Below, piece after piece: positions 19,011 to 29,349 of a stretch of DNA of 64,000 bases (the stretch's first letter is position 1; each line of letters starts with the position of its first letter). The translations under genes were made by a program, and so were the position numbers. Under the pieces are notes generated by a model. That model had not been told where the DNA came from, did no database searches, and saw only the letters and a program-made list of their open reading frames with translations. The stretch comes from Catonia carolina (Eukaryota > Arthropoda > Insecta > Hemiptera > Achilidae). The DNA lies in contig JAQMRL010000008.1 in the NCBI GenBank assembly GCA_035578175.1, positions 92,306,541-92,370,540 of the forward strand, in the 5' to 3' direction.

Positions 19011-19963
19011 TTTTTTACTTTCTCTTGCCTATATGAATATATAGGAAGGAAAGTATTGTTTTCATGTAGATTTTTCGAAATCGAATTTTCACCGGATCTA
19101 TACGTTTTCAGACCCCCTGAACCAAAAAAACATGTTTTTAGCGATTGGTCTGTGTGTGTGTGTGTGCGTGCGCGCGCGCGTGTGTGTGTGTGTGTGTGTG
19201 TGTGTGAACAGAATATCTCAAGAACGGAACATCGTACAAACTTGAAACTTAAGTTACATACCACTACCGGACCCGACACGAACATTTTAATCAAAATCGG
19301 TCAACCGGAAGTAGTAGTTTATTCGCATAATTTTTCACTTTTTTGCGATTTTCTCAAAAACTGGTCCTACGATTTTCTTAAAAATCGCCTGGTTTACTCA
19401 ATTTTTTATGCTCTACAAGATAGGGTAGGCGCCATGTTTGCTGAAATTCTGCGTGAGGCTGTTTTTACGTAAAAACATTTTCTTTTTAAGATTGCGGCTT
19501 TAATATGCATTTTAGCGCAAAACGTTATGTAATAAAAGTTGTAGAGAATGTAAAATTCTACAACTTTTATTTTAAACATTTTTTTGTATAACGCTTAGTT
19601 TAGCGGTAATTAGCAATTTTCTGTTTTTTCTCACGAAAAACGTGTGAAAAATGGATTTTTTTAAGATTTCGGCCTTAGAATGCATTTTACGACAAAAGAG
19701 TATAAAATAAAATTTATAGGAAATTAAGAGATCTAAAACTTTTATTTCAAGCATTTTTTGTACAGTGCCTAGTTTAGCGTGAATGAGCGATTTTCCGTAT
19801 TTTTAAGCTAAACTGAGGTCGATTTTAATTTTGCGTATTTCACTAATGTTTTTTGAGGTTAGTTTTTCGTTCATTTCTAATATTTTAATACTAATGTTAG
19901 GTTTATTGTTAATTATTTGCATTGGCAAGAGAAAGTTGTGTGAGTGTTTCACACCAGATTTTT
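19011..19963 (+). mobile_element. Family G element, full length
   Basis: Both ends are present; the TG/CG/TG tract is at 19150-19206. It faces an inverted copy at 20211-21134 about 250 bp away. Confidence 0.85.
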
Positions 19964-20056
19964 CACATATCAGAGTGCGTACTAAATTTTACTAATATTA
20001 TAACTGGTGTAGATTCTGAATTAACAACAATTTAATTTTATGTAAACAATGATAAG

Positions 20057-20211
20057 GAAAAAATCTGGTGTGAAACACTCACACAGCTTTCTCTTTCCAA
20101 TGCAAATAATTAACAATATAACCTAACATTAGTACTAAAACATTAGAAATAAACAAAAAACTAACCACAAAAAAACGTAATCTTATTTTAATCATGAGTG
20201 AAAGACAAAGT
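20057..20211 (-). mobile_element. Family G fragment, hairpin-end ~150 bp
   Basis: AAAAAATCTGGTGTGAAAC and the subterminal repeat (as CTTTCTCTTTCC) are present. The copy stops at about 20211, where the next G begins with no gap. Confidence 0.8.
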
Positions 20212-21134
20212 AAAAATCTGGTGTGAAACACTCACACAACTTTCTCTTGCCAATGCAAATAATTAACAATAAACCTAACATTAGTATTAAAACATTAGAA
20301 ATGAACAAAAACTAACCTCAAAAACATAACCTTATTTTAATCATGAGTGAATGACGCAAAATGGCAATCGAACTCAGTTTGGCTTAAAAATACGGAAAAT
20401 CACGCTTTCACGCTAAACTAGGCTCTGTAGAGAAAAATGCTCTAAACAAAAGTTGTAGATCTTTTAATTTTCTATAAATTTAATTATATACACTTTTGTC
20501 GTAAAATGCATACTAAGACCGAAATGTTAAAAAATCGATTTTTCTCACGTTTTCGTGAGAAAAAAAACAGAAAATCGCAAATTACCGCTAAACTAAGCTT
20601 TATACAAAAAAATGTTTGAAACAGAAGTTGTAGGTTTTTAAATTCTCTACAACTTTTATTATATAAGTTTTTGCGCTAAAATTTATATTAAAGCCGTAAT
20701 CTTAAAAAAACAACGTTTTTACGTGAAAACAGCCTCACCGAGAATTTCAGCAAACATGGCGCCTACCCTATCTTGTAGAGAATAAAAAATTGAGTATATT
20801 AGGCGATTTTTAAAAAAATCGTAGGACCAGTTTTTGAGAAAATCGCAAAAAACTGAAAAATTATACGAATAAACTACTACTTCCGGTTGACCGATTTTGA
20901 TGAAAATGTTCGTGTCGGGTCCGGTAGTGGTATGTAACTTAAGTTTCAAGTTTGTACGATGTTCCGTTCTTGAGATATTCTGTTCACACGACACACACAC
21001 ACACACACAGACCAATCGCTAAAAACATGTTTTTTGGGTTCAGGGGGTCTGAAAACGTATAGATCCGGTGAAAAATCGACATGAAAACAATACTTTCCTT
21101 CCTATATATTCATATAGGCAAGAGAAAGTAAAAA
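20211..21134 (-). mobile_element. Family G element, full length, inverted
   Basis: Near-complete minus-strand copy from AAAAATCTGGTGTG to GGCAAGAGAAAGTAAAAA, with a short CA run at ~20989-21008. It is very similar to 8945-9931. Confidence 0.85.
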
Positions 21135-21870
21135 TCAACCTCAGTATAGCTTAAAAATACGGAAAATCACTCTTTCACGCTAATTAGACTCTTGTAGAGA
21201 AAAATGCTATGAATAAAAGTTGTAGATCTTTTAATTTCATATAAATTTGATTATACTTTTTTGTCGTAAAATGTCATAAAAAGGCTGAAATCTTTGAAAA
21301 ATCGATTTTTTTACACGATTTCGTGAGAAAAAAACAGAAAATCGCTAATTACCGCTAAACTGATAATTACCGTTATACAAAAAAATGTTTGAAATAAACG
21401 TTGTAGAATTTTAAATTCTCTACAACTATTACTAGATACATTTTTGCGCTAAAATGCATATTTAAGTCGCAATCTTAAAAAACAATTTTTTTACAAGAAA
21501 ACAACCTAACTAAGAATTTCAGCAAACATGGCGCTTACCGTATCTCGTATAGCATAAAAAATGTAGTAAATCAGGCATTTAAAAAAAAAATCGTAGGAGC
21601 CGTTTTTGAGAAACTCGCAAAAAAATGAAAAATGACACGAATAAACTACTACTTCCGGTTGACCGATTTTGATACAAATGTTCGTGTCGGGTCCTCTAGT
21701 AGTACCCAACTTAACTTCCAAGTTTCAATTTCGTACGATGTTCCGTTCTTGAGATATTCTGTTCACACACACGGACACACACAGACTAATCGCTAAAAAC
21801 ATGGTTTTTGGGTTCAGGGGGTCTAAAAACGTGTAGATCCGATGAAAACTCGATAAAACTCGAGTAAAAA
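21135..21870 (-). mobile_element. Family G element, truncated at both ends, diverged subfamily
   Basis: It follows the previous G copy directly but lacks the hairpin end. It carries the GGTCCTCTAGTAG variant instead of GGTCCGGTAGTGG, marking a second subfamily shared with 39386-40195, 46534-47316 and 54749-55669. Confidence 0.75.
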
Positions 21871-21987
21871 TTCAGTATGAAATTGATGAATTTTAATGCG
21901 TTTCTACAAAGAATTAAAAATACTAAACTAAGGCGTCGCCAAAAAAATATTACACAAACATGTTATCTTTCACCTCAATAGTCAAGT

Positions 21988-22405
21988 AGTTATAGAGCGC
22001 TGAACTGCGCTGTATACTGCAAAAAAAGGCCCCGAGTTCGATTCCCGGCTAGGGTCGGAAAATTAAAATACGTGAAACTTACTAATTCCGCACTATAACC
22101 GATTGTAGTCGCTAATAACTGAAGAAGTTGACGTGCTGTACACTGCGACAAGGAAGGTAGTAGGTTCGATTCCCGGCTAGGGTCTGGAAATTATCACACG
22201 TTAAAATGTACCTACTGATTCCGCCCCAGTAGTAGTAACCCATAATAGTCGCTAATAACTAAAGTAATTAACAAGCTGTACACTGCAAAAAGGAAGGTCC
22301 CGGGTTCGATTACCAGCTAGGATCAGAAAATTATCACACGTTATAACTTACTGATTCCGCACCGTAACTCATTGTAGTTCCTAATAACTGAAGTAGTAGA
22401 TGCGA
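21988..22405 (+). mobile_element. Head-to-tail trimer of a tRNA-derived SINE (family B-like)
   Basis: B boxes (GTTCGATTCCCGGCTAG or near variants) lie at 22036, 22164 and 22304, giving spacings of 128 and 140 bp. Each is followed by a body with ATTATCACACGTTA, GTCGCTAATAACT and GAAG. The last unit ends in GATGCGACTTAAAAA like family B. A boxes are degenerate in all units. Confidence 0.8.
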
Positions 22406-22718
22406 CTTAAAAAAAGGTAAAAAAATTACAGTTTTAGATATTTATTTGTTATTTAACGTGATAACTACAACCTTCACGCTGATCATGCGATACAAGATAT
22501 TTAAAATTTATTGAACTGTAAGAATAACCTTCACGAAATAAATAATAAATCTACGGTCACGATGAGCTATTATACAATTATATATAATTTTAAAGGAATC
22601 TGTATAATAACATTTTAATTTTAAATAAATATTATAGTAAATGTACTGCCATAATGTTATTAGTTATAAGATATAACGGGTATTCGGATGTATGTAATTC
22701 ACCGCTAGTAAGTAACGT
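22406..22718. other. Unassigned AT-rich spacer
   Basis: No gene or repeat recognised. Confidence 0.3.
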
Positions 22719-22866
22719 TGTGAAATTGGCCCCACCCATACGAAATCTTGAAAAAAAACTAGTGGAATCGATTGTTCTACGTTTGTTCCGGATTGTTCCG
22801 CAAAACTTTCGTTTGTTCCGCACAAATAGGGGAAAAAATCGAGAAAACCGTAAGGGGGCTAACTTC
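22719..22866 (+). mobile_element. Family H short TIR element (MITE-like, ~148 bp)
   Basis: It starts GTGAAATTGGCCCC and ends GGGGGCTAACTTCAC, imperfect inverted termini of about 14 bp. The interior repeats GTTTGTTCCG and TTGTTCCGC. A rearranged relative is at 23492-23643. It has no transposase. Confidence 0.6.
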
Positions 22867-22888
22867 ACACTTGCCCTCCCACTCAACT

Positions 22889-23095
22889 TACACAAGAAAC
22901 AGAATCGATTATTATGTTGCTAATCACAGCACTAAATTGTTTGAACAAAAACCAACTTATGCAGGTCGAAAATACATCAATAAATTGCCACAAGGTTTAA
23001 AAAGTTGTGACAATTTAAGTCATTTTTAAAAAAAGCTAAAACAATATTTGATTGATGAAACATTTTACAGTGTGCACGAATTCCTTTCTAAATAG
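22889..23095 (+). pseudogene. C-terminus of a non-LTR retrotransposon ORF2, one in-frame stop
   Basis: The frame starting TAC at 22889 reads YTRNRIDYYV, HSTKLFEQKPTYAGRKYINK, LPQGLKSCDNLSHF, a TAA, then KKLKQYLIDETFYSVHEFL and a final TAG at 23093-23095. The pattern (S..FF/LFE+.P.Y.G.K..N.LP..L+.......F++.L+..L....FYSV.EFL) is the typical last segment of ORF2 in many arthropod LINEs. No RT motif remains upstream; the family H element stops directly before it. Confidence 0.6.
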
Positions 23096-23152
23096 TTTTA
23101 AAAAATACTAATAAATAGTTGAAAAATATTTAACTTTTATTAAACAAATATT

Positions 23153-23366
23153 GTGTACTATTTGATACAAAAGGGTTCATGATAAGCCTACTGAGTTAAG
23201 CAGTAGCAGGAAAAAATTATTGGTAAGTGATGAATTAATCGTTGTGTTTGATTTTTTAATTTTTAATTTTGTGTGATATTTGATTCGATGGGGTTCATGA
23301 CAAGCCTACTGAAGTAAGCAGTAGCAAAAACAATTTTCTGATGGTAAGTGATGAATTTATCATTGG
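23153..23366 (+). repeat. Tandem duplication, two ~110-120 bp units
   Basis: GGGTTCATGA(T/C)AAGCCTACTGA, AAGCAGTAGCA and GGTAAGTGATGAATT(A/T)ATC occur in the same order in 23153-23262 and 23268-23366, with about 80 percent identity by eye. Function unknown. Confidence 0.75.
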
Positions 23367-23491
23367 TGATAAACTTTCAGTTTATCAGTTTTATCTTGAC
23401 ATGTCCTATACTCCCTTTGGAGTCTCCTGGATGCAAGGAAAAAACTTTTTAAACTTCTTTTGCACAGATTGATAGATCTTCGTTTTTTCCA

Positions 23492-23643
23492 GATCGCTCC
23501 GCAAACATTTTCGTTTGTTCCGCTCAAATAAGCGAGAAAATCTAGGGAAATGGGGAGGGGAGCTAACTTCCGGAACAAACGTAGAACAATCGATTTCACT
23601 AGTTTTTTTCAAAATTTTGTATGGGTGGGGCCAACTTCACAGT
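23492..23643. mobile_element. Family H element, rearranged copy
   Basis: The right half of H (23492-23572, same orientation as 22790-22866) is joined at TTCCGGAA to an inverted left half (23573-23643, reverse complement of 22719-22789). The copy is therefore a fusion of two halves, not a simple insertion. Confidence 0.6.
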
Positions 23644-24089
23644 ATGCCTCTGCAGGGTGAAGCAAAAGGACAACTGAATTTCATGCAGGCATTCTATCAT
23701 ATTAAGTTGCTATACTAACCATACGTTCTGTCCATTACAAAAAAAAAAAATATTAATACGTATTTCGGAATTTTTGGAAAAAATATGAACCGAATTTCCA
23801 AATTATATAGTGCAAGTGAAAGGGAGAAAAAACTTGAGAAAACACAGAAGGAGATGAAGGACTAGTAATTTTGAGAACTGGATGGCATATCATGGATTAA
23901 GTTTTAGTCAATACATAACTAAACAAATAAATACTCAGGTACGGTAAAATTTACTTGTAATTTTGAAATTATCAATTTACTATTGACACCTAATCTCAAA
24001 ATTTAGTACACTGATTATACGACTTGAGCGGTTAACTGAAAATACTGGATAATAAATAGAACGGCAAAATTGTGGATACTGCAAGTGCA
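23644..24089. other. Unassigned AT-rich spacer
   Basis: No gene or repeat recognised. Confidence 0.3.
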
Positions 24090-24561
24090 ACAAATGAATG
24101 GAGTGATTCTGGAACAGGTCATCGGCTGCCTATTTGGGATGTGATGTACCACAAAAAATTCAGAGATTTAAAAGGATTTGTGGTACAATACATCGAAATT
24201 TGAAGGGAAGGGCTTTAACTGATACATTAAAAAAATTTCATAATACAGTGGCTGACTCAAGTCTGACATACGGCAGTGAGACCAGGATGTGTTAGGAGAA
24301 ATATGAAAATTCCATTCAGGCGACAGAGATGCGTTAGGAACTGTAGAGACGGATCGGTTCAAAAAAGAGGATATACGGCGAGAGTTAGATGTGTGTCCTC
24401 TTAAGGAGATAATTAAGGAGTACTGCCGGAAATTGACCAATCGTCTTCAAAGAATGTCTCCACACAGGATTCCTAGACTGATCAGAAGTTACAAGCCGAT
24501 TGGACGGCGCGATCCGGGGGCTAAATGGATGCGAGAACAGGTTTTGGGACCTAATCATTGA
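24090..24561 (+). pseudogene. Non-LTR reverse transcriptase C-terminal relic with GAA/GGA tail
   Basis: Across two frames the sequence reads AYLGCDV, RICGTIHRNLKGRALTDTL, SLTYGSET and QATEMR. After a frame change it reads ELDVCPLKEIIKEYCRKLTN, RLQRMSPHRIPRLIRSYKP, and ends WMREQVLGPNH with TGA at 24559-24561. These are the thumb and C-terminal motifs of an arthropod endonuclease/RT element (YLG box; GTI.R.LK; L.YGSE; EMRFLR). Several stops and at least one frameshift disable it. The stop is followed by GAAGAAGAAAAAGAAGG, leading into the polypurine tract; the same end occurs at 49480. Confidence 0.65.
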
Positions 24562-24564
24562 TTG

Positions 24565-24953
24565 GTGAAGAAGAAAAAGAAGGAGGAGGAGAAGAAAGAG
24601 AAGGAGGAGGAGGAAAAGGAGGAGGAAAAGGACGAGGATAAGGAGAAGAGAAAAAGAAGATGGAGAAGAAGGGGAAAAAGGAGAAGGTGGAAGAGGAGGA
24701 AGAAAAGGAGGATGAGGGGAGAAGGAAAAGAAGGAGGAGGAAAGAAGGAGGAAAGAAGGAGGAAAGAAGGAAGAGGAGGAGGAGGAGAAGGGAAGAAAAT
24801 GGAGAAGGGGAAGGAGATGAGGGGGAGAAGGAAGAGAAGAAGGAGGAGGAAAAGAAGAAGGAAGAGGAGGAAAAGAAGAAGGAAGAGGAGGAGGAGAAGG
24901 AGGATGAGGGGAAGGAAGAGGAAAAAGAGGAGGAGAAGAAGAATATAGAATGG
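24565..24953 (+). repeat. 390 bp polypurine tract (GAA/GGA/GAAG)n
   Basis: About 390 bases with almost no pyrimidines (rare T and C interruptions), made of degenerate GGA, GAA and GAAG words. Long open frames on both strands here are only Lys/Glu/Arg or Phe/Leu/Ser strings produced by the repeat. It sits exactly at the 3' end of an RT relic and probably grew from its GAA tail. Confidence 0.95.
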
Positions 24954-26384
24954 CAATCGCACTAACATTCAGGCAGTACTACATTTCACATACCTTATGA
25001 CCGATTTTGGTGATATATTCACAGTAGTTATGTGGTCAACAATGTAAAACAACTAAATACAAAAATCACTAATTTTAATGAATTTTTCTTTAAAAATAGT
25101 TGAAAATGTAAAACTACTAAAACATTAATGAAAACGTTAGTTTGGTTTTCCTTATCATTACTGAATTATTTTCATTAAAAAACCATTACATTAAAAAACA
25201 TAATAAGTTCGAATGGAACAATTAATTCCATTTTCAACGATAATGTTTTAAAATAAAAAATAATAATTATGATAATAACTTTTGCGTGAAACGAAAAAAT
25301 AACAATAAAAGTAATTATAAATTTTTTACATTTCTAACAAATTTTATTAGGGTACTTTTATAGAGGCAATAAAGAACAAAGTCGTCTAAACTCTAATAAA
25401 AAATTGAGTTAGATTGGCTTTAATTGGAGTAAAGTATTACTTTTTATTTATAAATTTTAAATGAACAAGGAAGTTTCGTTTCTAATCTAATATCATTAAT
25501 ATAAGTAGGCCTTTAAAAAAAATATACGTATAAACACACACACACACACACACATAATAAATGTACGAAAAGCCGCATTTAATTTTTCACAAACCTTAAA
25601 ATACATTTTATTCTTCCGTTGATGGGTTTTTATGTTGCACCCACTTAATTAAATTATAGAAAATGTATTCGAAAGGTATGTTGAAACTCTAAGAAATGGT
25701 TGTACAGATAAAAATAAGGAAAAATATTGTACAAACATAGGTTCGGAAACATTTCGTTAGCGGGTTACGAAAAGCGAAAGATTTCGTCAGAAATTCAGCT
25801 ACCCCCGTGAAATGAGACCATACTGAAAATTTAAGGCTTTAATTAAGAGAAAAACTTAATGGTACCTAATGGTTTTTTAACCTGAAAATTCAATAAAACA
25901 GTTGCCAGAACTGTATCTCCTGTAGTTTTCAAAATAACGGGCATAAAACACAAAAATTATGGTTCGAAAATAACACTTTTTCAGACGTAATTATGGGTAT
26001 ATTTTTTGCATCGGTGACTTTTTAAGTCACTAACTAGTTTGCACGTTAGTTGCAATGTAAGTTGTAGAAATAGGCTAAGATATTTTAAAAAGAACAGTAT
26101 GATAAACGTTTAATTTTTTACTATGATTTGGGAGCTTCTGGTTGTTGTCCAGTAAACTACCACTGGGTCACATAGATGGCTAAAATATACTTTTCTTTTT
26201 GTTAAGAAATCAATTTCAACAATTTTTGCTAATTTGGCCAGATGAGTCCCTTTCATACGGGCTATTTGTTCTTTCCAATAGGGAAGGAGACTATTCATGG
26301 AATCATTTTTGTTTTACGTCCAATAGTTTTGCACATTGCTGCTAATGCAGATGATGAAGGTTGATAAATTAAAATGCGTTGAGA
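24954..26384. other. Unassigned AT-rich DNA with a (CA)n run and a weak old repeat
   Basis: A CA run lies at about 25536-25555. At 25790-25990 CTGTAGTTTTCAAAATAACG and GGCATAAAACACA resemble 63420-63480, an old repeat (family K). No gene is seen. Confidence 0.35.
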
Positions 26385-26446
26385 AAATTCCAGATCTGAC
26401 AGGGACAATTGCGCTAACCACTACACCAAAGGGCCGGCCACGCATG
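26385..26446 (-). mobile_element. SINE head fragment (tRNA-derived, family E-like)
   Basis: On the minus strand TTGGTGTAGTGGTTAGCGCA is a near-perfect pol III A box and matches the family E head. No B box or tail follows, so it is a truncated copy. Confidence 0.5.
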
Positions 26447-26777
26447 CACGTATGCATGCCCGCACCGAATTAGCTGAGTGATCTCTGGAGTACACAAAAT
26501 AAGGTGTTTAGGTTGGTTAAAAAACCACGTAAAAACACAAATATTCTCCCAAAATAAGGGTTTTGGCTTTAAGAGATCTTGCAAGAAGAACAACTGAAAT
26601 ACAGTTACCGGAAACTCTGAACCACAGCAATACGTTTTTATAGTAAAATACATTACTTAGAACACAAAAAAGTGAATATGTAAGAAAACAAACATTTAAA
26701 TTAAATACCATTTATATTGTTATTAAAATTCAAAAAACTTTTGATAAGTTAAAAGAACTTTGTAGTAATCAAGTAAT
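26447..26777. other. Unassigned AT-rich spacer
   Basis: Short frames here match nothing recognisable. Confidence 0.3.
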
Positions 26778-26845
26778 TACGGTGGAGCGTCAGTTATCCG
26801 AACTAATTGGGACCAGAGCGGTTCTGATAATCAAATACGTTAAAT
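26778..26845 (+). mobile_element. Possible pogo/Tigger-like transposon terminus
   Basis: GTCAGTTATCCGAACTAATT, GGGACCAGAGCGGTTCTGAT and AATCAAAT resemble the terminal region of pogo-group elements, where GTTATCCGA is followed by GGGACC and CGGATAATCGAA. A second, same-direction piece GGTTCGGATAATCGAAAT occurs at 28194-28211. No transposase is present. Confidence 0.4.
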
Positions 26846-27174
26846 TCAGTAATTTGATACACTGTACCGTAACAATATAATACAACCTAAATGTTTAATA
26901 GGTCAATAAAATCTAACATAAACTTTAATTTAAAAAAAACCACTAATTTATTGCAATTATTGCAAATGTAGTGATCTACTGAAGATTTTAAAACAAACGG
27001 AAAAATACAGAATTTCAAAATTGCATAAATCAACGAAATAAATTACGGTAAAATCCTTTACGAAATATTTTTAAACGCACTTGTGGCTACATACTATAAA
27101 GTACCTAATTAAAAAAACAAATTTAATTTTCTTTTTGACTAAGACTGAACTTTTTGTAGCAAAAATATCTCTCA
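26846..27174. other. Unassigned AT-rich spacer
   Basis: No gene or repeat recognised. Confidence 0.3.
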
Positions 27175-28080
27175 TTTTTAACTTTCTCTTGCCTATTTGA
27201 ATATATAAGAAGGAAAGTATTGTTTTCATGTCGATTTTTCGAAATCGAGTTTTCACCGTATTTCACGTTTTCAGACACCCTGAACCCAAAACACATGTTT
27301 TTAGCGATTGGTCTGTGTGTGTCTGAGTAAACAGAATATCTCAAGAACAGAACATCGTACGAACTTGAAACTTAAGTTACATAACACTAGCGGACCCGAC
27401 ACGAACATTTTCATCAAAATCGGTCAACCGGAAGCAGTAGTTTATTCGTGTTATTTTTCACTTTTTTGCGAATTTCTTAAAAACTGGTCCTACGATTTTT
27501 TTAAAAATCGCCTGGTTTACTCAATTTTTTTATTCTTTACAAGATAGGGTAGGCGTCATGTTTGCTGAAATTCTTGGTCAGGCTGTTTTTACGTAAAAAA
27601 ATACGTTTTTTAAGATTACGGCTTTAATATGCATTTTAGCGCAAAAAATTATATAACAAAAGTTATAGAGAATTTAAAATTCTACAACTTTTATTTCATT
27701 TTTTTTATAACGCTTAGTTTAGCGGTAATTGGTAATTTTCTGTTTTTTTCTCACGAAAACGTGTGAAAAATCAATTTTTTAAGATTTCGGGCTTAGTATG
27801 CATTTAACGACAAAAGTGTATATAATCAAATTTATAGGAAATTGAAATATCTACAACTTTTATTTAAAACATTTTTCTCTACAGAGCTTAATTTAGCGTG
27901 AAAGAGTGATTTTCTGTATTTTTAAAGCCAAAGTGAGGTTAATTTTCCTTTTGTGTCTTTCACTCATGATTAAAATAAGGTTTTTTTTGAGGTTAGTTTT
28001 TTGTTTATTTCTAAAGCTTTATTGTTAATTATTTGCATTTGCAAGAGAAAGTTGTGTGAGTGTTTCACACCAGATTTTTT
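27175..28080 (+). mobile_element. Family G element, full length
   Basis: Both ends are present. The microsatellite is nearly absent, with only about four TG units (27312-27322), so expansion is not needed for the element to exist. Confidence 0.85.
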
Positions 28081-28631
28081 AGTAACAATAATTCAACAGC
28101 ACTAAATTCAGGCTGTTGTTCGCACCATAGCATTGCAGTTTTTAGGGCAGAAAAGCCCTACACGTGAGTAAATATGTATTTTTTTTATCGATGGTGGTTC
28201 GGATAATCGAAATCCTGTGTATATTAAAACGCTTAATCAGTTACTCATAAAATTAAGTTCTCGTTTCGTAGTTAGGTAAATCAAAAAGATTTTATCAACA
28301 CTGGAGGATATCCTCAAATCAAGTAGCACTTGATACAGTGTATCATCTTTACATTATTGAAACATTTCAAGTATACGTCACTCTAAGCCTTGACTTAACT
28401 TCCAAAGTCTAGTAGCATCCTTAACTTAATATACATTGTCCTTATAACGACCCAAATGACGAACTATGTATAACGTTCTCAAATTCTAACAAAACTAATA
28501 ACGCGTTAACGAATCAAACGAAAACTGTACTGAATTTTGAAGCACTTTCCATTAGATTTTGATATCTCACTCCTAAATTTTTACCGTTTTTGATAAAGTA
28601 TTCACTATAAAATTACTTACTAGGTATTTTT
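28081..28631. other. Unassigned spacer with a pogo-like fragment
   Basis: Apart from GGTTCGGATAATCGAAAT at 28194-28211, nothing was recognised. Confidence 0.35.
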
Positions 28632-29040
28632 TTGTCATCAGTCTATCGACTGGTTAGATGCAATTTTCCAAAATGTTCTATCTTGCGCAAGTCGTTTCAT
28701 TACTACATACCCTTCATTTTTTGTAATTTGCTTTAAATATTCTAACCTTTACCGCCCCCTACAATTCATTTCCTTAATAATCCTCCTTTACTAATAGCCC
28801 AATACCTGGATGACTAAAGATATGCCCCACTAGCAAACTCCTTCTTCAAGTAAGATGCTTCCGTGTACTTCTTTTCTCATCCATTCGCCCAAGAACCTCT
28901 AAATTACTTATTTTGTCCACCCACCTAATCTTTAAAATTTTCCTATAACACCATTTAAACATTTTAAACGCTTCTATTCTCCTCCTTTCTACAGCCCCTA
29001 TCATCCGCGTTTCACTCCCGTATAATGCTACACTCTAACA
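28632..29040 (-). pseudogene. Non-LTR retrotransposon RT C-terminal relic
   Basis: Antisense copy of the same family as 2443-2787. The minus strand ends ASNQSID-stop after GTCGTTTC/GCGCAAGAT equivalents and carries the GGGCATATC and CCAGGTATTGGGCTA words. It extends further 5' than the 2443 copy, into the region equivalent to the upstream thumb. Stops and frameshifts are frequent. Confidence 0.65.
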
Positions 29041-29349
29041 TAGTGTTTTAAAAAAAGTTTCCTAATCTGTATTAGGAAAGCCACATTAACTACTTTGTTC
29101 ATTAGGGACTACTATCGGTTACGGTAATTAAAAGCTGGATTTTAACTTATTATAAATTCCAGATCCAAGCCAGTAATCAAACCCGCGGAACTTCCACTTA
29201 TGTCCTATTCCGATGATATTAGTTTACTACAATAACCCGTACGAAAATGGTCCGATGGTAGTTGAAGCATGGTGCCCGTATATTCTTTCAAGTCGGAAAG
29301 AATTTTTAGAGGTCCCTCTAACAAGCCGTCTTAAGCTCTTTTTTAATCC
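29041..29349. other. Unassigned spacer
   Basis: No gene or repeat recognised. Confidence 0.3.

Noticed and set aside
24555..24968. Long overlapping open frames on both strands (128-137 aa)
   Set aside because: They are Lys/Glu/Arg and Phe/Leu/Ser strings produced by the polypurine tract.
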